Below are positions 1 through 7,056 of a stretch of 17,506 nt of DNA, piece by piece. Origin of the DNA: JAYSRU01 sp043720875 (lineage in GTDB: Bacteria; Bacteroidota; Bacteroidia; Flavobacteriales_D; Crocinitomicaceae); contig JAYSRU010000062.1 in the NCBI GenBank assembly GCA_043720875.1, forward strand, positions 1 to 17,506, written 5' to 3'. Below the pieces are notes generated by a model. It saw only the letters and a program-made list of their open reading frames with translations, searched no databases and was not told the origin of the DNA. A program made the position numbers and the translations under genes. How positions within the stretch are numbered: the first letter of the stretch is position 1; each line of letters begins with the position of its first letter.

Positions 1-73
1 ATATTCTTGGATTCCTATTTTTCTTGATTTGTGAAGTTTTTGCTAAAAATGAATTTTGACACATTTATTTTGT

Positions 74-81
74 TACATTTG
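74..81 (+). promoter_or_regulatory. Candidate -7 promoter element of the first T9SS cargo gene
   Basis: TACATTTG matches the Bacteroidota -7 consensus TAnnTTTG. A TTG lies upstream at 56-58, but the 15-nt spacing is shorter than the roughly 19-21 nt expected for a -33 box. If it is used, the leader before the ATG at 136 would be about 50 nt. This is a consensus match only. Confidence 0.35.
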
Positions 82-135
82 ATCGTTAAGTACGTCTTAG
101 AGATATACGCATACATTATTACAATACTTGTTATT

Positions 136-864
136 ATGAAAAAAATTATACTTTGTCTTGGATTTGTTGGATTGATCGCTGGATCAAAGGCACAAATTTC
201 TATTGAAAACCACTCAGCTGGTGATATTATTGGAATTGTTTCTGGTGATACGTTGGTTCGTTTAAATACTGGTGATGAGATTATCACTGATATTCGTGCA
301 CTTGCAACGGGTAACGGAAGTTATTTGCTGCGACGAGAGAAACTAGTTTCTGTAGGGACCGCTGCATGGACAGAGTATATTTGTTGGGGTCCTTCTACGG
401 GAGTAGGTGGGGGATGCTACAATGCTTCTGGCCAAACATGGACTTCCCCTACGGGAGATGCTGTAAATTTAACTGCCGTTGTTTATGGGGCGGGAGTAAT
501 GCACATCAATCCAAATGGAACATCTGGAAACTGTCATTACCGTTATTACATTACCACTGTGGCGGGAGTTCCAGTAGATTCAGTTGATGTGAAATTGACT
601 TCAACAGCGGGTATTAAAGAAAACAAATCAGTTACGCTTTCGGTTTATCCTAACCCAGCAAGTGAATACTTAACTGTTGCCTCAACAGCAACAGGAGAAA
701 TGAATGTTAGAATTACAGACGTGTTAGGGAAGGAAGTATTCGAAGACCGTTTCTCTGGATCAAAGAAAATTGATTTAGATAATTTTAAAAATGGTGTTTT
801 CATTGTTTCAATTACGAACGACGAAGGTTATGTGCAGACACGACGAGTTGTAGTTAGAAAATAA
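136..864 (+). CDS. Secreted T9SS type A sorting-domain protein, copy 1
   Basis: A 242-residue protein starting with a clear signal peptide (about residues 1-19/20, ending SKAQ), so it should cross the inner membrane by Sec. The C-terminal ~75 residues form a T9SS type A sorting domain: YPNP at 171-174, then a beta-rich segment with TDVLGKEVF and a basic RRVVVRK end, which directs outer-membrane export and cleavage or surface anchoring. The middle (about 21-160) is a small beta-rich domain with an ICWGPS motif and cysteines at 83, 94 and 133. It resembles small secreted modules common in Bacteroidota, but I cannot name its function. The frame stays open upstream to 31, but the signal peptide fixes the start at 136. 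The next gene is a tandem paralogue. Ligand or substrate unknown. Confidence 0.85.
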   Translation: MKKIILCLGFVGLIAGSKAQISIENHSAGDIIGIVSGDTLVRLNTGDEIITDIRALATGNGSYLLRREKLVSVGTAAWTEYICWGPSTGVGGGCYNASGQTWTSPTGDAVNLTAVVYGAGVMHINPNGTSGNCHYRYYITTVAGVPVDSVDVKLTSTAGIKENKSVTLSVYPNPASEYLTVASTATGEMNVRITDVLGKEVFEDRFSGSKKIDLDNFKNGVFIVSITNDEGYVQTRRVVVRK

Positions 865-882
865 TAACGTACTGAATAAATT

Positions 883-912
883 AAAAAGGCTTTCGATTTC
901 GAAAGCCTTTTT
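883..912 (+). terminator. Rho-independent terminator after copy 1
   Basis: A perfect inverted repeat pairs 883-896 (AAAAAGGCTTTCGA) with 899-912 and ends in a T-run. It lies 19 nt after the stop at 864. The A-run on one side and T-run on the other would allow it to work in both directions. Confidence 0.85.
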
Positions 913-939
913 AATTTAACTGAATATAAATTAATGAAC

Positions 940-1674
940 ATGAAAAAAATTATACTTTGCTTTGGATTTGTTGGATTGATCGCTGGATCAAAAGCTCAAA
1001 TTTCTATTGAAAATCATTCAGCCGGTGATGTTGTCGGAATTGTTTCTGGTGATACGTTGATCCGTGTGAATACTGGCGATGAAATTATTACGGATATTCG
1101 TGCACTTGCAACGGGAAATGGTAGTTATTTGTTGAAAAGAGTTAAGCTGGTATCAATTGGAACATCTGCTTGGGAAGAATATATCTGTTGGGGCCCTTCT
1201 GCTGGAATAGGCGGTGGATGTTATCCAAACGTTCAGTTAAGTGATCCTTGGACTTCTCCTTTGCCAGATGCGATCGATTTAACTTCAACTGTTTATGGCA
1301 CAGGTACTATGCACATCAATCCAGCCGGAACATCAGGCTATTGTCATTACCGCTATTATATTACAACAGCAGCTGGAGTTCCAGTTGACTCAGTTGATGT
1401 GAAACTAACTTCAACAGCTGGTATTAAAGAAAACGAATCAGTTACGCTTTCGGTTTATCCTAACCCAGTAAGTGAATACTTAACTGTTGCTTCAACAGCA
1501 ACGGGAGAAATGAGCGTTAGCATTACAGACGTGTTAGGGAAAGAAGTATTTGCAGATCGTTTTTCTGGATCAAAGAAAATTGACTTAGAACATTGTGCAA
1601 CGGGTGTGTTCATGGTTTCAATTACGAATAATGAAGGATTTATAGAAACAAGACGAATTATAGTTAGAAAATAA
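940..1674 (+). CDS. Secreted T9SS type A sorting-domain protein, copy 2
   Basis: A 244-residue paralogue of the preceding gene with the same signal peptide (ends SKAQ), the same cysteine-containing ICWGPS domain (cysteines at 83, 94 and 135) and the same T9SS tail with YPNP at 173-176. An ATG at 934 is in frame two codons earlier, but I chose 940 because it aligns with the start of copy 1. The central domain differs most, for example at residues 95-112, while the sorting tail is nearly the same, which fits paralogues whose displayed domain has diversified. Only 27 nt separate the end of the upstream terminator from this ATG and no TAnnTTTG element is present there. It may therefore be expressed by read-through from copy 1 or from a promoter overlapping the hairpin. 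Function unknown. Confidence 0.85.
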   Translation: MKKIILCFGFVGLIAGSKAQISIENHSAGDVVGIVSGDTLIRVNTGDEIITDIRALATGNGSYLLKRVKLVSIGTSAWEEYICWGPSAGIGGGCYPNVQLSDPWTSPLPDAIDLTSTVYGTGTMHINPAGTSGYCHYRYYITTAAGVPVDSVDVKLTSTAGIKENESVTLSVYPNPVSEYLTVASTATGEMSVSITDVLGKEVFADRFSGSKKIDLEHCATGVFMVSITNNEGFIETRRIIVRK

Positions 1675-1692
1675 TAACGTACTGAATAAATT

Positions 1693-1725
1693 AAAAAGGC
1701 TTTCGATTTCGAAAGCCTTTGTTTT
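1693..1725 (+). terminator. Rho-independent terminator after copy 2
   Basis: The same hairpin as after copy 1 (1695-1706 pairs with 1709-1720), followed by GTTTT rather than an unbroken T-run. It lies 18 nt after the stop at 1674. Confidence 0.8.
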
Positions 1726-1767
1726 GTCAAAATTGTACGTTTAGGTGTCAAATCAATTAACACTACA

Positions 1768-1914
1768 AGACCGTTACAAAAGCCTCAAATTACCTTTGGT
1801 GAGGTCGCTTCGCTTAGTTGAGGCATTTTGAAAATTTGATAAGTGAGTTAACCCTTGTTAATGAACGAATTAAATTTTTGAAATAACGAAGAGTAGAGAT
1901 TTTTGTAACGGTCT
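1768..1914. repeat. 147-bp intergenic block with 14-bp terminal inverted repeats
   Basis: AGACCGTTACAAAA at 1768-1781 is the exact reverse complement of 1901-1914. Nested inside the left part is a second hairpin: 1777-1788 pairs with 1818-1830 with one bulged A, around a GCCTCAA/TTGAGGC stem. No protein of meaningful length is encoded; the minus strand has a 13-codon ORF at 1785-1826. No clear target-site duplication flanks the ends. The block sits between two convergent genes. It could be a MITE-like or REP-like intergenic repeat, a structured RNA or a bidirectional terminator. The inverted repeats are seen directly; the element class is inference. Confidence 0.55.
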
Positions 1915-1953
1915 ATCTAAATTTCGTTAACCCTATTTCAAAGTTACAATTGC

Positions 1954-3519
1954 TTAATTCAAAAGCGTTTTCCAAGATACCTTTTGATCGATAATCGTAT
2001 GTAAATCTGCAATAGCAACACGTTCTTGCAACATGGTGTCGCGGTCACGAATCGTTACCGTATTGTCTTCTAAGGTTTGATGATCAACGGTGATCGCAAA
2101 TGGAGTTCCAATAGCATCTTGGCGTCTATAACGTTTTCCAATAGCATCTTTCTCATCATACTGACACATGAAGTCGAATTTCAAACGTGTAATTATTTCT
2201 CTTGCTTTTTCGGGTAAACCATCTTTTTTCATCAACGGTAAAACGGCAACTTTGTAAGGAGCCAATGCAGGTGGAATATTTAATACAACGCGTTCAGATC
2301 CATCCGCTAATACTTCATTTTTTAAACTTGCACTTAATACGGCTAGAAATAATCTATCCACACCAACCGAAGTTTCAATAACATAGGGTACATAGTTTTC
2401 ATTAATTTCTGGATCGAAGTATTGCAATTTTTTACCCGAAAATTGTTCGTGTTGCTTCAAATCGAAATCCGTACGCGAATGAATACCCTCTAATTCTTTG
2501 AATCCCATAGGAAAATCAAATTCAATATCGCTTGCTGCATTTGCATAATGTGCTAATTTGATATGATCGTGAAATCTATAGTTTTTATCGCCAAGCCCTA
2601 ATTTCATATGCCAATTGATGCGCGCTTCTTTCCACTGGTGGTAATAAGCCATTTCTTCGCCTGGTCTCACAAAATATTGCATTTCCATTTGTTCGAATTC
2701 ACGCATACGGAAAATGAATTGTCTTGCAACGATTTCATTTCTAAATGCTTTACCGATTTGCGCAATTCCAAAAGGAATCTTCATTCTACCCGATTTCTGA
2801 ACATTTAAGAAATTTACAAAAATTCCTTGTGCAGTCTCAGGACGTAGGTAAATAGTCGAGGCATCACCTGCAACAGAGCCTAGTTCAGTAGAAAACATTA
2901 AATTAAATTGGCGTACCTCTGTCCAGTTTTTAGAACCAGAAACAGGGCAAACAATTTCACAATCTAAGATCAGTTGTTGCACCGCTTCTAAATCATTCGC
3001 TTCCAAAGCAGATCTCATTCTATCTTCAATCCCTTGAATTTTTTCTGCATTTCGCAATACATTAGGATTGGTTAAACGAAACTGAGCTTCATCAAAAGTA
3101 TCTCCAAATTTGGATTTACCTTTTTCAACTTCCTTTTCAATTTTTACACGCATTTTCTCCATGTGTTCTTCTAACAGAACATCTGCGCGGTATCGTTTTT
3201 TCGAATCTTTATTGTCAATAAGTGGATCATTGAACGCATCAACGTGTCCGGAAGCTTTCCAAATCGTTGGATGCATGAAAATCGCAGAGTCTAATCCAAC
3301 AATATTTTCATTCATTTGCACCATGGCCTTCCACCAATATGCTTTTAAGTTGTTTTTTAGTTCAACCCCAAGTTGACCATAATCATAGGTTGCGGATAAG
3401 CCATCATAAATATCCGAAGAAGGGAAAACGAATCCATATTCTTTGGCATGTGATATTACTTTTGATAATTTATCTTCTTTTTGTTCTGTGTTTTTTTGAT
3501 CGGGGCGTTTCTGTTCCAT
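1954..3519 (-). CDS. glyS: Glycyl-tRNA synthetase (single-chain class II)
   Basis: A 521-residue cytoplasmic enzyme that charges tRNA-Gly with glycine using ATP. It is the single-chain homodimeric type, not the bacterial alpha2beta2 GlyQ/GlyS type, as is usual in Bacteroidota. Visible are the N-terminal catalytic start with YDYGQLGVELKNNLK (about 45-59), the RPETAQGIFVNF segment (226-237), class II motif 2 with AFRNEI at 258-263 and FRMREFEQME after it, and motif 3 with GVDRL at 386-390. A C-terminal HGTP anticodon-binding domain covers about 420-515. A charged insert at about 115-200 is also usual in this family. The first ~18 residues are a lysine/glutamate-rich extension. The start at 3519 has a TAACTTTG promoter element only 4 nt upstream, so the mRNA may be leaderless. 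Convergent with the T9SS pair and divergent from the next gene. Confidence 0.96.
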   Translation of the reverse strand: MEQKRPDQKNTEQKEDKLSKVISHAKEYGFVFPSSDIYDGLSATYDYGQLGVELKNNLKAYWWKAMVQMNENIVGLDSAIFMHPTIWKASGHVDAFNDPLIDNKDSKKRYRADVLLEEHMEKMRVKIEKEVEKGKSKFGDTFDEAQFRLTNPNVLRNAEKIQGIEDRMRSALEANDLEAVQQLILDCEIVCPVSGSKNWTEVRQFNLMFSTELGSVAGDASTIYLRPETAQGIFVNFLNVQKSGRMKIPFGIAQIGKAFRNEIVARQFIFRMREFEQMEMQYFVRPGEEMAYYHQWKEARINWHMKLGLGDKNYRFHDHIKLAHYANAASDIEFDFPMGFKELEGIHSRTDFDLKQHEQFSGKKLQYFDPEINENYVPYVIETSVGVDRLFLAVLSASLKNEVLADGSERVVLNIPPALAPYKVAVLPLMKKDGLPEKAREIITRLKFDFMCQYDEKDAIGKRYRRQDAIGTPFAITVDHQTLEDNTVTIRDRDTMLQERVAIADLHTIIDQKVSWKTLLN

Positions 3520-3523
3520 AATG

Positions 3524-3531
3524 CAAAGTTA
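3524..3531 (-). promoter_or_regulatory. Candidate -7 promoter element of glyS
   Basis: On the minus strand, TAACTTTG fits TAnnTTTG exactly and ends 4 nt before the glyS ATG. Transcription would start at about the start codon. No TTG is found at the expected -33 distance. Confidence 0.45.
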
Positions 3532-3625
3532 AACTTATCATTTAAAGTAATTACATAAAAAAGGAGATTGGGTTAGTAATTTAGAAAACTTTTGTATATT
3601 TAGAAAACTAAATCTATTAAATGCT

Positions 3626-4756
3626 ATGAAAAAATTACTACTATTATCTATAACTATCTGGTTGGTTTCAAGTTGCGTGAGTGTAAGTGCGCAAACTGAC
3701 CCAAATGTGCTCCCGACGATTGGAAACGTGGGAATTGGAACTACGACTCCGATCTCAAAACTTGAAGTGATGGGAACGGTTCACATAGATTCGACATTAA
3801 AAGTATCTGATTCCTTAAGTGTAACAGGAAACACTAAACTGGGACAAGACCTTAAAGTAGAGGGAAATCTATACTTAACAAATTTACCTTCTTATGAAAC
3901 AGCAACAGGAGTTTTAGAGCCATTGTTTAAGAGCGCGGATGGTGCAGTTTATAAGGGTCCTATATTAGCAACTCAAAATGCGGCAATTCCTTGTCTTACA
4001 TTGCCTGATGGTTCTTTTGCAAATGTGCCATTTTGGATTAGTAATGTAGCAACGGCGTCATTATATACTGGGTTTTGTTCAAATTCTAAAGTAGGTATTG
4101 AAACTGATTTACCAAGGGTATCATTAGATAATAGAGGCACTACTTATTCTAATAGGCTAGCGTTAGGTAATGCAGACCCATTGGCGATGATAGAGTATTT
4201 CAGTTTAAAAATTAATTCATCACCTGCAACAGCATACCCACTAATGGCGATTACATCTGGGGTAAACAACCTATTCACTTTAAATTCTTCGGGTTTAGTT
4301 AATACAAAATTTGTTCAAACAAGTCAGATTGGAATTAATGTTGATCCTAGTGGTGCATCGCAAATTGGAGTTTTTCATATAAAAACTAATTTACCAAATA
4401 CAAATACTACTCCTGTTTTTTTGATAGAAAATCAGGTTAATAAATTGTTTCAATTGAATAACAATGGTCATGTGTATGCCAGACAAATCCGTGTAAACTT
4501 AGATAATGCTTGGCCGGATTATGTGTTTAAAAAGAATTATAAGTTGATGACACCACTTGAGTTGGAATCATTTATAAATCAAAATGGGCATTTGCCAAAT
4601 GTTCCTTCTGAGTCTGAAATACAAAAAACGGGTCTTGATTTAGGAGAATCAAATCGTGTTCTTTTGGAAAAAGTTGAGGAATTAACATTGTATATGATCC
4701 AGCAACAAAAAATGTTGGATGAAATGAAATTAGAATTAGAAAAACTTCATAAGTAA
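3626..4756 (+). CDS. Tail-fibre-like secreted surface protein
   Basis: A 376-residue exported protein. The N-terminus is a signal peptide; VSSC at 14-17 could act as a lipobox, otherwise cleavage near SAQ (21-23) is likely. Residues 33-48 carry the NVGIGTTTPISKLEV repeat motif typical of phage-tail-fibre-like proteins of Bacteroidota, followed by a beta-helical-looking stretch (HIDSTLKVSDSLSVTGN). The last ~90 residues (from about 286) match a common C-terminal module of this group: WPDYVF, KLMTPLELESFINQNGHLPNVPS, then a leucine-rich coiled coil to the end, probably used for trimer formation. There is no T9SS sorting domain. It is followed after 22 bp by a membrane-barrel candidate and then a secreted protease in the same direction, suggesting one surface-related transcript. 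Ligand unknown. Confidence 0.8.
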   Translation: MKKLLLLSITIWLVSSCVSVSAQTDPNVLPTIGNVGIGTTTPISKLEVMGTVHIDSTLKVSDSLSVTGNTKLGQDLKVEGNLYLTNLPSYETATGVLEPLFKSADGAVYKGPILATQNAAIPCLTLPDGSFANVPFWISNVATASLYTGFCSNSKVGIETDLPRVSLDNRGTTYSNRLALGNADPLAMIEYFSLKINSSPATAYPLMAITSGVNNLFTLNSSGLVNTKFVQTSQIGINVDPSGASQIGVFHIKTNLPNTNTTPVFLIENQVNKLFQLNNNGHVYARQIRVNLDNAWPDYVFKKNYKLMTPLELESFINQNGHLPNVPSESEIQKTGLDLGESNRVLLEKVEELTLYMIQQQKMLDEMKLELEKLHK

Positions 4757-4778
4757 TTATTTCACAATTTAGTAAGTT

Positions 4779-5531
4779 ATGAGAATTTTTTTGTTTTTAA
4801 TTTTTAGCATTTTTAACTTAGCCATATTGGCCCAAGTATCATTTTCATTAAATGAGAAGAGTGCAATTAATAGAACATTGAAACACACTTCTTTTATCGA
4901 AAATGGCACAATAAACAATGGCATGGATTCACATAAATTCAGATTACAGTATCGAAATATTGTATTTGCATTGCCAAATTTTTATTTCGATGGTAGAACA
5001 ACTTATTTGAATATTTCTAGATGCATAAAAAAAATTGAATTCGGAATTGGCATAAATTCTTTTGGAAATTTAAATAAAGAAAAATTATCGCCAGTATTTG
5101 CTCCAACCGATGAATGGATTAGTAAATCAAATATTAGTCTACTCTATTTAGACATCCCGATTTATTATGAAATAGGTTCTTGTTTTAACTTGAAATATGG
5201 AAAGCTTTATGTTGGTGTAATCTCACAATTTCTTATTGCCGGAAATTCGCAATTTGTTACACAACTAGAAAACCCATCAGTAGTTCATAATTACAACTAT
5301 TTCAAAGATCCTGATTATTTTGCGTTTAACACAAAGTGGAACATGCGTTTAGCAATTGAATATCGAATTCCAATATTTCGTCACTTTGAATTAGGGATTA
5401 ACTTAATGGAGAATATTAGAAGTATCGCTCCAGAATATTTTCAAGTCAACCATAGTTTTTTCCCAGTTAGTCAATCTAAAAAAGTAAAAAGAATCGGTGG
5501 TTTAGGTTTAACACTGGGTGTTAAATTTTAG
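4779..5531 (+). CDS. Outer-membrane beta-barrel candidate, unknown function
   Basis: A 250-residue protein with a hydrophobic N-terminal signal peptide (about 1-18, ending ILAQ). The rest has alternating hydrophobic strands such as LSLLYLDIPIYYEIG-like and KLYVGVISQFLIAG segments, a YRIPIFRHFELGINLMENI strand pair, and a terminal GLGLTLGVKF ending in phenylalanine, as is usual for proteins inserted by the Bam complex. No enzymatic motif is seen. The layout resembles small outer-membrane barrel proteins of Bacteroidota, but I do not recognise the subfamily. It sits between the tail-fibre-like gene (22-bp gap) and the M43-type protease gene (35-bp gap), all on one strand, so co-expression is likely. 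It could be a receptor, anchor or assembly partner for one of them; that is inference. Confidence 0.7.
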   Translation: MRIFLFLIFSIFNLAILAQVSFSLNEKSAINRTLKHTSFIENGTINNGMDSHKFRLQYRNIVFALPNFYFDGRTTYLNISRCIKKIEFGIGINSFGNLNKEKLSPVFAPTDEWISKSNISLLYLDIPIYYEIGSCFNLKYGKLYVGVISQFLIAGNSQFVTQLENPSVVHNYNYFKDPDYFAFNTKWNMRLAIEYRIPIFRHFELGINLMENIRSIAPEYFQVNHSFFPVSQSKKVKRIGGLGLTLGVKF

Positions 5532-5566
5532 ATACATAATCATCATTATTTTAAAATATATTCATC

Positions 5567-7027
5567 ATGAAAAATACATTTATATTATTAACAATTTTTA
5601 TTTGTTTTAGTAACTACGGACAAAGGGTTTGTGGAACACCTAGTAGTGTTTCAAAAGAAAACTTTCAAGATGAGAAAAGTTTTACAAGTCATACCATTAG
5701 AGTTTACTATCATATATTGGCAAAGAATAATGGAAACAATCCTACTAGTTCATTGACTGCGATTCTAACCGCTCACAATTTACTTAGTGCACGATATCTT
5801 TCGAGTAACATTTGTTTTGTTTATTCGGGTTATGATGTAATTGAAAGCAATTACTTGCGTAAATGGAAAGTGGTTAACAACAGTGATATAGAACCCTTGA
5901 TTGACGAGCTGTTTAATCAAAATGTACAATCAGATGCGTTAAATATTTACATTATTGACGCAGATGAAGAAAAAGAGTCAAACAAAATTAATAGTGGACA
6001 GTTAAATCCTTCATATTCGACTCCAGAGGGAATGGCTCAAGGGATTTTGTCTCATTCTCTGTTCATTAAACAAGAAAAGTTTAATTCAGAGATTCTAGCA
6101 CATGAAATGGGACATGTATTGGGTTTGTATCATACATTTGAAGAAATTAATGGTATTGATGATGGTATTTGTAGTAATTATTGTGGTGATGGAGTTTCTG
6201 ATACACCACCTCAACCATCCTCTTGCAAGCCTCTTGATGCTAATTGTAGTTTGCCATGTTTGTTACCGTACAACACTTTAGCATTGCAATCAAACTTCAT
6301 GAATTACGCAGATAATTTAAGTTGTTTAACGTCGTTTACGCAAGGTCAACAAAATAGGATGCATACTAATATTAATGTCACCTCGGATCTTCAGCAACGA
6401 TTAGTGCCAACGAACAGAACTATTGGAGTTCAAAATATCCCATTTACAGTTAGTTCAACCTTCATAATAAATGAGTTTGTTTTTGAAGCAAAGGGAACCT
6501 TAGTGGCTTATGATGTGAATATTCAAGCACCAGGAAAAGGTGCTTTTCGAGCAGAAGAGGAGGTTATTCTTCTTCCTGGTTTTGACGCATTCGAGGGTTG
6601 CCGGACTCTGGTGATAATTGAAAATATTTGTAAACCAAATGAAACTCAGGCTAAGAATGTTGAGTCGGTTGTGGAATATTATGAAAATCAAGGGTTTCGG
6701 ATTGGTGAAAATGGAGAAGAAAATTTATCTTCTGAGATACCTATCGGTGGTAGAACCGCAAGTGGAACAGAATTAGGTGTTTTTCCTAATCCGTTTAATG
6801 AAAGTATTGAGATCCAAATTAATTCAACGGATCAAATTCAATTTGACGGTCAGATTATAATAGAGATTCTTGATTTGACGGGTAAGTTGGTGTTAATTGA
6901 CGTGCGCTCATGGTCCGAACTAAAAAACGGTTTAGAAATTGACACGCAATTTCTGAATGCTGGTTTTTTTATTTTAAATGTCAGATTTAATAATCAAATT
7001 TTCGTCACAAAAATAACAAAGATTTAG
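5567..7027 (+). CDS. Secreted M43-family zinc metalloprotease with T9SS tail
   Basis: A 486-residue protein. After a signal peptide (about 1-19) comes a metzincin-type protease domain with the extended zinc motif HEMGHVLGLYH: H179, E180, H183, G186 and H189. A likely Met-turn is at FMNY with M245, and several cysteines (202, 206, 220, 227, 231, 253) lie between, as in pappalysin/cytophagalysin-like M43 enzymes. Residues ~285-350 form a beta-stack segment (FRAEEEVILLPGFDAFEG) typical of a spacer module in secreted Bacteroidota proteins. A T9SS type A sorting domain starts near FPNPF (406-410) and runs to the end. It is expected to be a secreted or surface peptidase; the substrate is unknown. 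Last gene of a three-gene run, convergent with the VWA gene. Confidence 0.88.
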   Translation: MKNTFILLTIFICFSNYGQRVCGTPSSVSKENFQDEKSFTSHTIRVYYHILAKNNGNNPTSSLTAILTAHNLLSARYLSSNICFVYSGYDVIESNYLRKWKVVNNSDIEPLIDELFNQNVQSDALNIYIIDADEEKESNKINSGQLNPSYSTPEGMAQGILSHSLFIKQEKFNSEILAHEMGHVLGLYHTFEEINGIDDGICSNYCGDGVSDTPPQPSSCKPLDANCSLPCLLPYNTLALQSNFMNYADNLSCLTSFTQGQQNRMHTNINVTSDLQQRLVPTNRTIGVQNIPFTVSSTFIINEFVFEAKGTLVAYDVNIQAPGKGAFRAEEEVILLPGFDAFEGCRTLVIIENICKPNETQAKNVESVVEYYENQGFRIGENGEENLSSEIPIGGRTASGTELGVFPNPFNESIEIQINSTDQIQFDGQIIIEILDLTGKLVLIDVRSWSELKNGLEIDTQFLNAGFFILNVRFNNQIFVTKITKI

Positions 7028-7056
7028 ATGCTCTTTTATTAACATCCCAATAACTC

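Larger units (their letters stand above)
136..1720 (+). repeat. Tandem gene duplication (gene plus terminator, ~805-bp unit)
   Basis: The units 136-910 and 940-1720 align along their whole length. The signal-peptide codons are nearly identical, the central domain is diverged with small indels, and the sorting domain is highly similar. The last 60 nt of each unit (851-910 and 1661-1720), covering the final codons, stop, 3' UTR and hairpin, are identical. Homology begins at the ATG; the sequences before the two ATGs are unlike, so the promoter was not duplicated. Confidence 0.9.

Noticed and set aside
31..135. Upstream in-frame extension of the first T9SS protein starting at 31
   Set aside because: It adds 35 residues before a typical signal peptide, is absent from the paralogue and overlaps the promoter candidate at 74-81.
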